A stretch of DNA of 45,670 nucleotides from Myxococcales bacterium (GCA_003598065.1 QZKR01000015.1:1-45670), one strand, 5' to 3'. Shown: positions 17,252 through 28,034, counted from the stretch's first letter. The notes: generated from the letters alone by a model not told the origin. Program-made: numbers and translations.

Positions 17252-19078
17252 GTGTACGAGAAACTGCCCGAACACATCCTGCAACAGATCAAAGACGGCC
17301 TGAGCATCGTCGATGTCATCGGACGTTACGTCGAACTCAAGCGCGCCGGCCGATCCCACAAGGGTCTCTGCCCTTTCCATGGGGAAAACGCCCCCAGCTT
17401 CAACGTCTCCGAGGAGCGCGGCTTTTTCTATTGCTTCGGCTGCAACGCCAGCGGCGACGTGATCCGCTTTCTGCAACTGATGGAGAATCTCTCGTTCATG
17501 GAAGCGGTCGAAATGGCCGCCCAGCAGGCGGGCATCGAGTTGCCGAAGGTGAAGCAGCTCACCGTCGAGGAAAAGCGGAAACTCTCCGAAAAGGACCGAT
17601 TCTACGAAGCCAACCGGCTGGCGATGGAATTTTACCAGGAACAACTGCTGCGCCACCCCCAAAAAGGCGTGGCCCAGGATTACCTCGCCCGGCGCGGTCT
17701 CTCCAAGGCGATGGTCGATCGCTTTCAGCTTGGCTTCGCGCCGGAGAGCTGGGACGCGTTGACGACGGCGATGGAGCGAAAGGGCGTGCCGGCGGTGATT
17801 CTGGAAAAAGTGGGGCTTGTCGCACCGGGCAAGCGCGGCAGCTATTACGATCGTTTTCGCAACCGGCTGATTTTCCCGATCATCATGCAGCACGAGCGGG
17901 TCGTCGGATTCGGCGGCCGGACCCTCGCCGATGAAGACGCAAAGTACATCAACTCCCCGGAATCGCCGATTTATTCCAAGTCGGCCTCCGTCTATGGCTA
18001 CCATGCGGCGCGGGCGGCGATCGTTCGCCGGAATCGAGCGGTCATCGTCGAAGGCAACATCGATGCGGTGATGATGCATCAGTACGGTTTCGAGGAGACG
18101 ATCGCCTCGCTCGGCACGGCGCTTACCGAGAAGCAGATTCAGTTTTTGAAGCGGATGACGACCAACCTGTGCATCGTCTACGACGGCGACGCCGCCGGCC
18201 AGAAAGCGATGTTCCGTTCGCTGGAATTGTTTCTCAAGGAAAAAATCGGAGCCAAGGCTATCGCCTTGCCGCAAGGCCACGATCCGGACTCGTTTTTGCG
18301 CGACCAAGGGGCTCCGGCGATGGCGGCCCTCCTGGATAACGCACCTTATTTATTTGATCTTTGGCTCGAAGCCCAGTATGCTCATATGTCCCCCGGCCCG
18401 AAGGGGATCGCCGAGCGCCTGCATGGCATCGTGCCGATGCTGGCTATGATTCCCGACGCGGTGGAGCGGGAATTGTATGTGCAGCGCATCGCGCAGCGGC
18501 TCGGCGTGACCCAGGCGCTTGTGCTCCAGATGCTCAGGCAGCATGCGACGCAACGCAACTGGGAAAGCGTTCCCGCCGAGACGGTTATCCGCGCGGGGAG
18601 AGTGGGCGCGGCCAATTCCACCGATGCGGCGGAGGAGGAACTGACGGCGTTATTGTTGCATTTTCCGGATCTCGCGGGCGAATGGTTCGAGCGGGACGGC
18701 GTGACGGCGAAGATGCGGGATAACGTCATGCGTCAAACGGCGGAACGGCTTTTGGAAGGCCGGCGGGCAGGGGAGACAGTCGATCCATCGGCGCTTCTTG
18801 AGGAATTATCGGATCCCGATGGGAAGAATAAGGTGGCGAAGCTCATCTTATCCGAGAGGAAGTTGGATGAAGAGGTCGTTGCACGGGCCTATGGGGACTG
18901 TGTGAACGTTCTCGCCATCCGCGCTTTCGAGGAGAGGATAGCCGCCATTAGAGCCCGTCTCCGCGAATCATCGGCCGGAGATGCAGGAGAGAAGGCCCGG
19001 TTGGCCGAGGAATTGGTGGGTTTGTACCGGGAACAGGAAAGCTTAAAACGGAAAAGGGAGACGGCGCGTGGGCAGTAG
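17252..19078 (+). CDS. dnaG: DNA primase
   Basis: 608 residues from a GTG start. It makes RNA primers at the replication fork. N-terminal CHC2 zinc site: Cys40, His43, Cys61, Cys64 (GLCPFH...FFYCFGC). RNAP-like basic core at about 120-255. TOPRIM domain with VEGNIDAV (Glu267) and [10 protein letters not shown] (Asp311, Asp313) as metal ligands; most primases have VEGYMDV here, so the Tyr-Met to Asn-Ile change is slightly unusual. The C-terminal helicase-binding part is divergent, as is normal. The start fits the family N-terminus, though the ribosome site is weak. It overlaps or abuts rpoD, the macromolecular-synthesis operon arrangement; rpsU is not present upstream. Confidence 0.97.
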   Translation: MYEKLPEHILQQIKDGLSIVDVIGRYVELKRAGRSHKGLCPFHGENAPSFNVSEERGFFYCFGCNASGDVIRFLQLMENLSFMEAVEMAAQQAGIELPKVKQLTVEEKRKLSEKDRFYEANRLAMEFYQEQLLRHPQKGVAQDYLARRGLSKAMVDRFQLGFAPESWDALTTAMERKGVPAVILEKVGLVAPGKRGSYYDRFRNRLIFPIIMQHERVVGFGGRTLADEDAKYINSPESPIYSKSASVYGYHAARAAIVRRNRAVIVEGNIDAVMMHQYGFEETIASLGTALTEKQIQFLKRMTTNLCIVYDGDAAGQKAMFRSLELFLKEKIGAKAIALPQGHDPDSFLRDQGAPAMAALLDNAPYLFDLWLEAQYAHMSPGPKGIAERLHGIVPMLAMIPDAVERELYVQRIAQRLGVTQALVLQMLRQHATQRNWESVPAETVIRAGRVGAANSTDAAEEELTALLLHFPDLAGEWFERDGVTAKMRDNVMRQTAERLLEGRRAGETVDPSALLEELSDPDGKNKVAKLILSERKLDEEVVARAYGDCVNVLAIRAFEERIAAIRARLRESSAGDAGEKARLAEELVGLYREQESLKRKRETARGQ

Positions 19079-19091
19079 CAAGGAGAATCGC

Positions 19092-20852
<1,761 letters not shown>

Positions 20853-20874
20853 TCCCGGCTTGAACAAACGCGAG

Positions 20875-20903
20875 GCCCGGCCGTTTTTGGCCGGGCTTTT
20901 TCA
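20875..20903 (+). terminator. Rho-independent terminator of dnaG-rpoD
   Basis: Perfect 8-bp GC stem GCCCGGCC (20875-20882) / GGCCGGGC (20889-20896) with a 6-base loop and a T run from 20897, 22 bp after the rpoD stop. Confidence 0.92.
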
Positions 20904-20947
20904 TTTTCAGGAAGCCGATGGCGGCGGGGCGATGGCTCCGCCGCGAA

Positions 20948-21325
20948 TTAGAAGGTGTCGCTATCGTCGCCGTCGGTGGAGGAGTTTTCGATGAAGCAGT
21001 TCAAAAAATCGTCGCATGACTCTTCGCTCGCGCAATCCAGTATTGCCTGATCGAAGGGGAATCCGCTTTCCGTTTCCGCCTGGTCGCAGTCGCTCTTGCA
21101 CATCGCGTAAGCTTCATCGTCGATCTCGCCGACGCACTCGCTCAGCTTATCGCAATAACGGTAGCAGTCGCTTTCTCCGCTCTCCTCCCCGCCGCCGCCG
21201 AGGCAGCGCATCCCGGCTATCCCGCCGAGCCCTAGCGGCACGCCGCCGGACTTGCAGACGACGTCGTCGGACCCGCAGCCGGCGAAGATCAGCGTTGCGA
21301 CGATCGGCAGCAGAAGTCGGTGCAT
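20948..21325 (-). CDS. Small eight-Cys-module lipoprotein A
   Basis: 125 residues from the ATG at 21325; the frame is open further upstream but the signal peptide starts here. Lipobox FAGC (Cys17). One module with the spacing C-x3-C-x5-C-x11-C-x3-C-x17-C-x5-C-x5-C occupies about residues 50-115 (starts CYRYCDKLSEC, ends CDDFLNC). A short acidic tail with TDGDD ends the protein. The even number of module cysteines and the predicted export suggest four disulfides outside the cytoplasm. Last gene of a four-gene lipoprotein run on this strand. Function unknown. Confidence 0.8.
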   Translation of the reverse strand: MHRLLLPIVATLIFAGCGSDDVVCKSGGVPLGLGGIAGMRCLGGGGEESGESDCYRYCDKLSECVGEIDDEAYAMCKSDCDQAETESGFPFDQAILDCASEESCDDFLNCFIENSSTDGDDSDTF

Positions 21326-21399
21326 GCTAAGCGCCCGTTTCCAACGATGAGCAGAGAATATTTGAACGGACCGGATTATAGCCGGAAGAGCCGCCAGCG

Positions 21400-22263
21400 T
21401 CAAAAACTCGATTCCGCTTCGGTCAGACAGACCATGAAATCTTCGCAGGCCGGCTGCGAAACGCAGGCGACGAGCGAATCCTTAATGATTGGATTTCCCT
21501 CGTCATCCGTCTCGGCGCAGGCGTCGATGCACAACTCCACCCAGTGCATCGTGATCATACCGGATCCGTCGCATTCGCGCATCCTGCGGCAATAGCCTTC
21601 GCAGGTCAGAGGCAGGTCGCCGTCGCCGCCGGACGGATCGTAATCGCCGTCGGAAGGGTCTTCGGCGTCGCCGTCGGCGGAGGGATCGTTTCCGCTCATA
21701 CAAGCATTGAAATCCCCGCAATCTTCGTATGTTTCCGCGCAGCGGATAAGGTCGCCCATATGCTCGCCGATCTGCCGGCAAGCGATTCGGCAGGCGTACA
21801 GGAAGTCATCATCGACAATGCCGGTCGCGTCGCACGCGCCCATCATTTCGCAGTAGGCGTTGCAGCCGCCGAAGCGTTCGCCGGATGCGAGATCCCAGGG
21901 CGTCAGGTCGGAATCGTTTTCCCTCAGACAGTCGAAACAACCGTCCGCCTCGGGTTCGCACAGTTGACTCGCCCCTTTCAGTGCATTGGCCGTGCATGCG
22001 CCGAGTTCCAGTTTTTTGTAGACGCATTCCATCTCCGGCTGGCAGCGTTCCAAACAGCCGGCCGATTCGATCTCCTGCCAGTTTTCGTCGCAATACCGCC
22101 GGCATTCCGAATCGTCGTAGGGGATGTCGTGTTCCTCCTGGCATGTCGCCGCCCGGTCGCAGGTCTGGTTGCAAAGCTGCTCCTTGTCGCTGGCCGTGTT
22201 GCAGGAGAGACAAACGCCGAGCGCCGTGAAAGCCAGCAACGAAAACAAGCGTCGAGGGTTCAT
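21400..22263 (-). CDS. Cys-rich lipoprotein B, two copies of the eight-Cys module
   Basis: About 287 residues from the ATG at 22263 (AGGAGAGG just upstream; the frame opens earlier at 22296 but lacks a signal there). The signal peptide ends in a loose lipobox around CLSC. An N-terminal Cys domain follows, with ENWQEIESAGCLERCQPE and LCEPEADGCFDCL, shared with lipoprotein C. Then comes module copy 1 (GGCNAYC...CGDFNAC), a DGD linker (about residues 205-225) and module copy 2 (CEGYCRRMREC...CEDFMVC). It starts 29 bp after the Ig-like lipoprotein gene. Likely an extracytoplasmic, disulfide-stabilised surface protein; activity unknown. Confidence 0.83.
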   Translation of the reverse strand: MNPRRLFSLLAFTALGVCLSCNTASDKEQLCNQTCDRAATCQEEHDIPYDDSECRRYCDENWQEIESAGCLERCQPEMECVYKKLELGACTANALKGASQLCEPEADGCFDCLRENDSDLTPWDLASGERFGGCNAYCEMMGACDATGIVDDDFLYACRIACRQIGEHMGDLIRCAETYEDCGDFNACMSGNDPSADGDAEDPSDGDYDPSGGDGDLPLTCEGYCRRMRECDGSGMITMHWVELCIDACAETDDEGNPIIKDSLVACVSQPACEDFMVCLTEAESSF

Positions 22264-22292
22264 CGGCACCTCTCCTGTCGGCTGCTCGGCGT

Positions 22293-24533
22293 TCACCGCC
22301 GCCCGGCGGAAGAAACGGCCAGCGCGTGCATGGAGAACGCTTCGAGCAGATCGTTCATGCTGTTGATGTTCGTGCCGTTAAAGCCGAACAAATCTTCGTA
22401 ACGGATGTTACGCAGTTTCATCGCCTGCGCCAATGACGCGCCGGACAGATCCTTGTCGCGCGGCTGGATGTCCTGCGGCAGACCGGTCAACTGGAAGCCC
22501 GTCACGCCCGCCGGCCAGTAGATGTGCCAATAGCGCTGCTCGCCCGCCGCCTCGTCCTTCGTGCCGAACACCGCCCGATGGAACGTCGCGCCCGAAACTG
22601 CGCTCGCCGTCAGTTTCTGTAGGCCACTGTCGTATGTGGCGTCGGTCATGAAGCCCAGGAACTGGGGCATCGTCAACTCCGTCGGCGAGGCGTCGCTCTG
22701 CGCGATGACGCCGGAGAGATCCAGCGACGTCTCGGCGCGGCTAGTATTGCCTAGAATCGTCTCCAGCGACAGGGCGATGGACAGTGCGTAGTACGGATAG
22801 CCGGTGACGCCCGAGTGCTGCGGAGCAAACTTGGCCAGCACCTTGCCGTCGTTGTTCGCGCCCACGCGGCAGTCGGCGATGTCGTCCTTGTCGCGTTTGT
22901 CCAGGGTCGCGTTGACGCCCAGCGGAATGAAGCCGATGCCCGCCTGCTGCACGCCCATCAGCGTCAATACCGAGTCGGCACAGCCCGCTCCCAGCGTCGG
23001 AGTCTGCCCGAACTGCAGGTCCACCGCCTGGTTCTGCTGTTGCGTCAGTTTCAGGGCTTCGCCGATATCTTCCATTGCGGCATAGTTGGGAATGAGATCA
23101 TCCGTCCGGCCATTTCCGTTGAGATCATTGACATCCACTACCTTCTCGATCGGCGGCAGATCGAAGCCCGGCTTCAACCCGTGGTAGAAGTTCTCGAAAA
23201 AGGGCAGGACCGCGCCGAGAATCGCGCCGACGTCGATCTCGTCGCCCAGCGCGCCGGTAACGACTTCGATCAGGCGGTTGAGGTCGGCGTAGCCGCCCAG
23301 GCCCCACAACGTCGCGTCGCCCGGCAGACCGGCGGCCCGATAGCCGTCCTTCAGCGGGGAATCCAGCAGGTAGCCTTCCAGGCCGCCCGGCAGCAGGACG
23401 TCATCATCGAAAGTCGTGCCCAGCTTGACATGGGTCTTGATCATCTCGCCCAGGATCGACTCGAAGTTCAGGTCGGCCAGGTTGCCCGGAATGGAGAAGC
23501 CGGAGAGACCGAGGCGAACGTCGCCCTGCAAAACTTCCGGAATCGGAGAGGGATCCTGATGGCCCTTGACGCCGGCAGTGGTTGTCAGATCAACGTTAGG
23601 GGAGATCGGGATCAGAATATCGTTGACCCTCAGCCCGAAGGCCGACACGTAGGTGTGGCCGTCGTCGAAGACGTGCAGGGTGCAGCCGTCGCCGGCGGTG
23701 CAGTCCACGCCGGGGAAGTCGGCGATGCCGCCGGCCGTGGCCGCTTCCGCGCCGTTCAGGAAGACGCGCGCGTTATCGAGAAGCGCGCCGGTCTTGTCGT
23801 CGAACACCACCACGCGAGAGTCGCCCTCTGGCAAGCCTGTGATATTGACAATGACTCGGCTGCCGCTCCTGCCGCCGAGCGTGGCGGTGATGACCGCCGG
23901 ACCGGATTCATCGCCGCCGGTGATCACGCCTGTTTCGGCATCGACGGCCACGCGATTGGCGTTGTCCGTAGACCATCTGAACTGGCAGTCGAGAATGTAG
24001 GTGGGAATGACGGCGCCGTTGGCGTTGAATGCCGTGGCCGTGAGTCGAAGCATTTGACCTTTGCGGATGACATCATAATCCTCGTCGATGCTCACTGCGG
24101 CGATAAATCCGCATTCATCGCCGGTTGGGATGCACACGCCACCGCTACAAAACGTTCGGGTGCAGCAATCCGCATTGGACTTACAAGACCTGGCGTAGCA
24201 CAGAAAATCTTCCTGATCGCAATCCCAGCAGCCCTCGCCATATAGCCTTATGCAATCGTCCGCAATGTCGCATTCCGCAACTCCTGGACAGTCTGGCCAG
24301 CCCGGGCAGGGATCATCGGGGGGGTAAACTTCATAACTCTCGGCCGGATCGTTGTCGGTGTCGCCGTCTCGTTCGCCCTCGCCACGGTCTCCGTCGAGGT
24401 CGTCATTATCGCTTGATTCGCAGTCCAGGCCGCAGGGCAGTTCGAACTCGCTTGCCGAATCGCAACCCTGGCTCAACCCGATCAGGGCAATGGCGGTGAG
24501 GATGAAAAGCGAAAACTGGAGATGCGTACGCAT
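22293..24533 (-). CDS. Large lipoprotein with Ig-like (Big_2-type) domain
   Basis: 746 residues. The signal peptide ends SQGC (Cys24). Acidic DGD linker at about 40-65. A Cys-rich region follows at about 70-135 (CPGWPDCPG, CWDCDQEDFLC, SNADCCTRTFCSGGVC). An Ig-like fold resembling bacterial Big_2 lies at about 140-235 (GQMLRLTATAFNANGAVIP, VSxx-type strand, GVITGG, AVITATLGG). A short domain resembling carboxypeptidase regulatory or transthyretin-like folds follows (VVVFDDKTGALLDNARVFLNG). The last 400 residues are not recognised. It sits between lipoproteins C and B (63 and 29 bp), so it is probably their operon partner and could be the structural core of the group. Confidence 0.85.
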   Translation of the reverse strand: MRTHLQFSLFILTAIALIGLSQGCDSASEFELPCGLDCESSDNDDLDGDRGEGERDGDTDNDPAESYEVYPPDDPCPGWPDCPGVAECDIADDCIRLYGEGCWDCDQEDFLCYARSCKSNADCCTRTFCSGGVCIPTGDECGFIAAVSIDEDYDVIRKGQMLRLTATAFNANGAVIPTYILDCQFRWSTDNANRVAVDAETGVITGGDESGPAVITATLGGRSGSRVIVNITGLPEGDSRVVVFDDKTGALLDNARVFLNGAEAATAGGIADFPGVDCTAGDGCTLHVFDDGHTYVSAFGLRVNDILIPISPNVDLTTTAGVKGHQDPSPIPEVLQGDVRLGLSGFSIPGNLADLNFESILGEMIKTHVKLGTTFDDDVLLPGGLEGYLLDSPLKDGYRAAGLPGDATLWGLGGYADLNRLIEVVTGALGDEIDVGAILGAVLPFFENFYHGLKPGFDLPPIEKVVDVNDLNGNGRTDDLIPNYAAMEDIGEALKLTQQQNQAVDLQFGQTPTLGAGCADSVLTLMGVQQAGIGFIPLGVNATLDKRDKDDIADCRVGANNDGKVLAKFAPQHSGVTGYPYYALSIALSLETILGNTSRAETSLDLSGVIAQSDASPTELTMPQFLGFMTDATYDSGLQKLTASAVSGATFHRAVFGTKDEAAGEQRYWHIYWPAGVTGFQLTGLPQDIQPRDKDLSGASLAQAMKLRNIRYEDLFGFNGTNINSMNDLLEAFSMHALAVSSAGRR

Positions 24534-24596
24534 GGCAAAACCTCCTGACGAATCATTCCGGTTTGATGCGCACCGTCGAGCAGCCGGCTGTTTTTT

Positions 24597-25472
24597 TCAT
24601 CGAAACGACGGCGTCCAAAATTCTTCCGTGGGTTCCAGATCGCCGCACAAACAATAATCGAAGCCGTAGGCTTCGTTCCAACCGCAGCCGAGGGAATCCA
24701 GATCCTCGACAAAACAGATTTCCTCGCAATCGATATACTGCCACACGCCGTAATTGCAGACGCAGGTGTCGCCTTCCAAGCAGTAACTGGTGTCACGCCC
24801 CCAAACGCAGCTTTCTTCGCAGGCCGGTTGGTCGCTCTCGGTGGGATCGCCATCGGTTTCTGATGGTTCGTCGGTGTCGCCGTCGGTTTCGGTCGCCGCG
24901 TCGCGAAGGCAATCGAAGAAATCTTCACAGGCTTCCTTTTCGGCGCAGGCGAAATATTCTTCCGCCGGAGCCGTTTGCCGTTCCGGCTCCCCGCAGGCGT
25001 TCAGGCAGGTTTCCAGCGATTCATCGGTGAACTTTCCCGAAGCGTCGCAACGTCCGAGCTTGAAACAGTAATCGTCGCATTGGCCGCCGAAAGCATCGCC
25101 GTAGGTGAGGTCTTCGAGCGTTAGCCGCAGCCCGCCGTCCTGTATGCAATCCAGGCAGCTTTCCCCCGCCGGCTCGCAGAGAAGGGCGGCGCTGCTCAAG
25201 TCTCTGGCGCGGCAACTCTCGTCGAGAGCTTCCAACAGGCAGCCGATTTCCGGCTGACAAATCTCCTGGCAGCCTCCGGTTGCGATCTTCTCCCAGTTTT
25301 CGGCGCAGGTCTGGTTGCATGTCGGAGCGCTGAACGGCTTATTTTCGGCGGCGGCGCAATCCTCGGCTCCGGCGCAGGTTGCGCTGCAACGGCTCGATGC
25401 GTCTTCGGCGCAGGCATAAAGGAGATTGGCGGCGAGACAGAGCAAAAGCAGCGATGCGCGTTGCATCTTCAT
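24597..25472 (-). CDS. Cys-rich lipoprotein C, eight-Cys module plus two further Cys domains
   Basis: 291 residues from the ATG at 25472 (AAGGAG 8 bases upstream). Lipobox LYAC (Cys21). The N-terminal Cys domain (TCNQTCAENWEKIATGGC, CQPEIGC, LCEPAGESCLDC) is clearly paralogous to that of lipoprotein B. The eight-Cys module follows (GGQCDDYCFKLGRC...CEDFFDC). A DGD/Glu/Thr linker comes next, then a C-terminal Cys domain of about 75 residues (CEESCVWGRDTSYC, CVCNYGVWQYIDC, GCGWNEAYGFDYCLCG) not seen in the others. First gene of the four-lipoprotein run; a putative promoter lies upstream. Confidence 0.83.
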   Translation of the reverse strand: MKMQRASLLLLCLAANLLYACAEDASSRCSATCAGAEDCAAAENKPFSAPTCNQTCAENWEKIATGGCQEICQPEIGCLLEALDESCRARDLSSAALLCEPAGESCLDCIQDGGLRLTLEDLTYGDAFGGQCDDYCFKLGRCDASGKFTDESLETCLNACGEPERQTAPAEEYFACAEKEACEDFFDCLRDAATETDGDTDEPSETDGDPTESDQPACEESCVWGRDTSYCLEGDTCVCNYGVWQYIDCEEICFVEDLDSLGCGWNEAYGFDYCLCGDLEPTEEFWTPSFR

Positions 25473-25518
25473 CTCGGGATCTCCTTGGGAGGGAAAGACG
25501 GCCGTGGCGGATGCTTAT

Positions 25519-25547
25519 AGACTAAAATTTAGCAATTGGCGAGTCAA
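25519..25547 (-). promoter_or_regulatory. Putative sigma70 promoter of the lipoprotein C-Ig-B-A run
   Basis: Minus strand TTGACT (25542-25547), 17-bp spacer, TAGTCT (25519-25524), 46 bp before the ATG at 25472. AT-rich stretch in GC-rich surroundings. Confidence 0.4.
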
Positions 25548-25587
25548 GGAATCTTTGACGAAGGCAGGCCCGGCGGCTGGAAGGGGC

Positions 25588-25905
25588 CTATTTTGTCCGA
25601 CCGCGCAGGCAGTTTTGAAACACCTCGCAGTCGAGGGTGTCGCGGGCGCATTCGACGATCGATGCTTCGATGTTCAGACCTTCCTTTTCGTCGCCGGCGG
25701 CTTCGCAGGTTTGCTGGCAGTCGAGCACGGCGCGTTCGTCGATGGCGCCCGTTTCGTCGCACTTGCCCGTCAATTCGCAATAATGCAGACAATCGTCGAT
25801 CGTCTGCGCCAGATCGTCGTCGCCGCAGCCGGCGATTCCCGCCAGGACAACTAGCAAACCAGCCGCGATCATTCGTTTTTTAGCGAAACGGCGACAGTCC
25901 GGCAT
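25588..25905 (-). CDS. Small eight-Cys-module lipoprotein D
   Basis: 105 residues. A basic n-region is followed by a hydrophobic segment and lipobox IAGC (Cys27). The remainder is essentially one module: CLHYCELTGKCDETGAI at the start and CEVFQNCL at the end, with spacings 3-5-13-3-18-6-5. The ATG at 25905 is preferred because GGAAG lies just upstream; the internal ATG at 25872 has no site. No DGD segment. It lies between a terminator and lipoprotein C, so it may be its own unit. Function unknown. Confidence 0.78.
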   Translation of the reverse strand: MPDCRRFAKKRMIAAGLLVVLAGIAGCGDDDLAQTIDDCLHYCELTGKCDETGAIDERAVLDCQQTCEAAGDEKEGLNIEASIVECARDTLDCEVFQNCLRGRTK

Positions 25906-25945
25906 TGTCTTCCGCCATCAGAATTGCGAGTGTTTTCAAGTGGAA

Positions 25946-25977
25946 ACAAAAACGGGCACGCCGCGAGGCGTGCCCGT
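25946..25977 (-). terminator. Rho-independent terminator after lipoprotein E
   Basis: Perfect 11-bp stem ACGGGCACGCC (25952-25962) / GGCGTGCCCGT (25967-25977) with a GCGA tetraloop. On the minus strand a T run at about 25947-25952 follows it. It separates lipoprotein genes E and D. Confidence 0.9.
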
Positions 25978-26014
25978 TTGCGGTTGTTACCGCGTCAGCT
26001 TCTTCCGAATCGGC

Positions 26015-26320
26015 TTATTCGTCGCCGTCTTCGTCGGTGTCGCCGTCGCCGCCGCCAACGACGCAGGAATTGAATTCTTCGCAGGAATCCTTCTCGGCGC
26101 AAGCGATCTGGTCTTCGGTCGCGATTTCAACGCCCTGATCCGCAGCCGCGTCACAAGCCGTTTTGCACGCATCGGCCCACTCGGCGGTGAGAACGCCGCT
26201 CTCGTCGCATTCCAGAGCCTTGTCGCAGTAATCTCCACAGCCGCCGGCGCCGTCGTCGCCGCACGCATAGGCGAACACCGCCACCAGGGCCACCGCCAGC
26301 AGAACCAGAGTCTTCTTCAT
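26015..26320 (-). CDS. Small eight-Cys-module lipoprotein E
   Basis: 101 residues from the ATG at 26320, with GGAGG 6 bases upstream; a GTG directly before it is less likely. Lipobox AYAC (Cys20). One clean module with spacings 3-5-13-3-17-5-5 (CGDYCDKALECDESGVL...CEEFNSC) fills most of the mature protein, and the C-terminus is a short DGD-rich acidic tail. It is the simplest member of the family and best shows the module boundaries. Own promoter and terminator, so monocistronic. Confidence 0.83.
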   Translation of the reverse strand: MKKTLVLLAVALVAVFAYACGDDGAGGCGDYCDKALECDESGVLTAEWADACKTACDAAADQGVEIATEDQIACAEKDSCEEFNSCVVGGGDGDTDEDGDE

Positions 26321-26376
26321 CACCCACCTCCATCAGTTTGTTGTCAGGGAAAGGGTCCAAAGCGTAAGTTTGGCAA

Positions 26377-26404
26377 ACACTAGCAGAATTTAAGCAGGAG
26401 TCAA
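26377..26404 (-). promoter_or_regulatory. Putative sigma70 promoter of lipoprotein E
   Basis: Minus strand TTGACT (26399-26404), 16-bp spacer, TAGTGT (26377-26382), 56 bp before the ATG at 26320. Confidence 0.5.
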
Positions 26405-26477
26405 TGTTTTTTTTGCTTTTTGCGGCGATCGGCCCGCTGGATCAGGCGGCTAATAGCCTATTAATATTTGATTCTCG

Positions 26478-28034
26478 TTAGAGCGGCGACAAGCCGAGTT
26501 CCGGGAACCGCCGTTTGACCGCCATGATCTCTTCCAGCGAATTGATGAACGCCAGATAAACCTGCGGGTCGAAATGGCTGCCGGAGTCGCGCACCAGAAT
26601 ATTGAGCGCTTCTTCCACAGAAAAAGCCCGTTTGTAGACGCGCTTCGTGGTCAACGCATCGAAAACGTCGGTGATCGACACGATTCGCGCCTCGATCGGA
26701 ATGTCGTCGCCGTTGAGCCCGTGAGGGTAGCCCGCGCCGTTGAACCGTTCATGGTGGGAAAGGGCGATCCGCTCCGACATCTGCAACAGTTCGCTCTTCG
26801 ACCCGCCCAGGATTTTCGCGCCGATCAGCGTGTGTTCTTTGACTTTCTCGAATTCGGAACTGGTAAGCCGGGCCGGTTTCAGAAGGATCGAGTCGGGCGT
26901 GCCGATCTTTCCCACGTCGTGCATCGTCGCCGCCGAGCGGATAAGATCGCAGAAATGCCCGTTCATGCCCATGCGCGCGGCGACGATATGAGCGTAATTG
27001 CTCATGCGGTGGAGGTGCGCGGCGGTGTCCTCGTCCCGATACTCGGCGGCTTTGGCCAGGCGGAAAATGGTTTCCTCCTGGGCTTCCGTCAGGTCTTCGT
27101 TGACTTCCCGCAGATTGGAGAGGGCGCGCCGCAACTCCGACGTGCGAATGTCAACTTCCTTTTCCAGCCGGGCATTGTAATCCTTAAGCTGCAATTCCGA
27201 GCCGAGCCGCTGCGCGACGATGGTGAGCAGCCGCACCGCCTCATCCTGCACGTCGTCGTGCACGCCGAAGGCGTTAATGGCACCGAAAGGCTTGCCCGTG
27301 AACGACATCAACGGCACGCCGATGTAGCCGGCGTAAAGGCCGTAGCGTTCCAGGAGGTCCGTCTGCTTGTTGCGCACGACGAGCGGCTGGCCGGAACGCA
27401 TCACCTGCCGTACGGCGTTGAGCTTGCCGTAGTGCTCCTGTTGCCAGATTTCATCGGTCAGATTGTAGGACGCCTCGACGGAAAAATCCTCATCGCGCCA
27501 GAAGGTGATGGCCACGCTGTGCGCGCCGGTCAGTTCGGCGGCGCGCCGGGCGAACTCGGAAAGCAGGACTTGCTGGTCGGCGTAGCGCTCGGTGAAGGTG
27601 GTGATTTCAAACAGCGCCGTCAGAACGTGCTGCAGGTTCAGCACCTGGTCGTTGAGGCGTTTCGTTTTGATGAGCGAACGCGTACGCGCCACAAGTTCCA
27701 GCCGGTTGACCGGTTTGGTGAGAAAATCGTCGGCGCCGGCGTTGATGCCGCGCACCTTGTCTTCGATGCGGTCCAGCGCCGTAACCATCACCACCGGGAT
27801 CCAGCGCGTGTGCTCGTCTCCCTTGAGTTGGCGGCACACCTCAAACCCGTCTATTTTTGGCATCATCACGTCGAGGAAGACGATGTCCGGCGGATTGGAG
27901 CGTATTTTGGCAAGCGCCTCCTCGCCGTCGCCGGCCGAATCGGTGCGAAAACCGGTGGCGGCCAGATGAGCCTCCAGCAGTTTGATGTTCTTCGGCAGAT
28001 CATCGACGATCAGCGCGAGCGGCTGTTGCTCCAT
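26478..28034 (-). CDS. Response regulator with REC, GAF and HD-GYP domains (c-di-GMP phosphodiesterase type)
   Basis: About 518 residues from the ATG at 28034; a TTG four codons earlier is also open. REC domain with Asp11/Asp12, phospho-acceptor Asp55 (IVFLDVMMPKIDGFEV), Thr85 and Lys107. GAF-like domain at about 140-290 and a coiled coil at about 295-325. The HD-GYP domain carries ATMHDVGKIG, HHERFNGAGYPHGL and DVFDALTTKRVYK with the metal-binding His/Asp set intact. It should hydrolyse cyclic di-GMP under control of phosphorylation and a GAF ligand. No histidine kinase gene is adjacent. The 155-bp gap downstream shows no convincing terminator. Confidence 0.95.
   Translation of the reverse strand: MEQQPLALIVDDLPKNIKLLEAHLAATGFRTDSAGDGEEALAKIRSNPPDIVFLDVMMPKIDGFEVCRQLKGDEHTRWIPVVMVTALDRIEDKVRGINAGADDFLTKPVNRLELVARTRSLIKTKRLNDQVLNLQHVLTALFEITTFTERYADQQVLLSEFARRAAELTGAHSVAITFWRDEDFSVEASYNLTDEIWQQEHYGKLNAVRQVMRSGQPLVVRNKQTDLLERYGLYAGYIGVPLMSFTGKPFGAINAFGVHDDVQDEAVRLLTIVAQRLGSELQLKDYNARLEKEVDIRTSELRRALSNLREVNEDLTEAQEETIFRLAKAAEYRDEDTAAHLHRMSNYAHIVAARMGMNGHFCDLIRSAATMHDVGKIGTPDSILLKPARLTSSEFEKVKEHTLIGAKILGGSKSELLQMSERIALSHHERFNGAGYPHGLNGDDIPIEARIVSITDVFDALTTKRVYKRAFSVEEALNILVRDSGSHFDPQVYLAFINSLEEIMAVKRRFPELGLSPL

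Noticed and set aside
20948..26320. Cys-rich small proteins as bacteriocins or disulfide toxins
   Set aside because: All have lipoboxes rather than leader peptides, several are large multidomain proteins, and no immunity, export or modification genes are beside them.
26401..26477. Terminator after the HD-GYP gene
   Set aside because: The only palindrome (TAATAGCCTATTA) has a one-base loop, and on the minus strand an A run rather than a T run follows.
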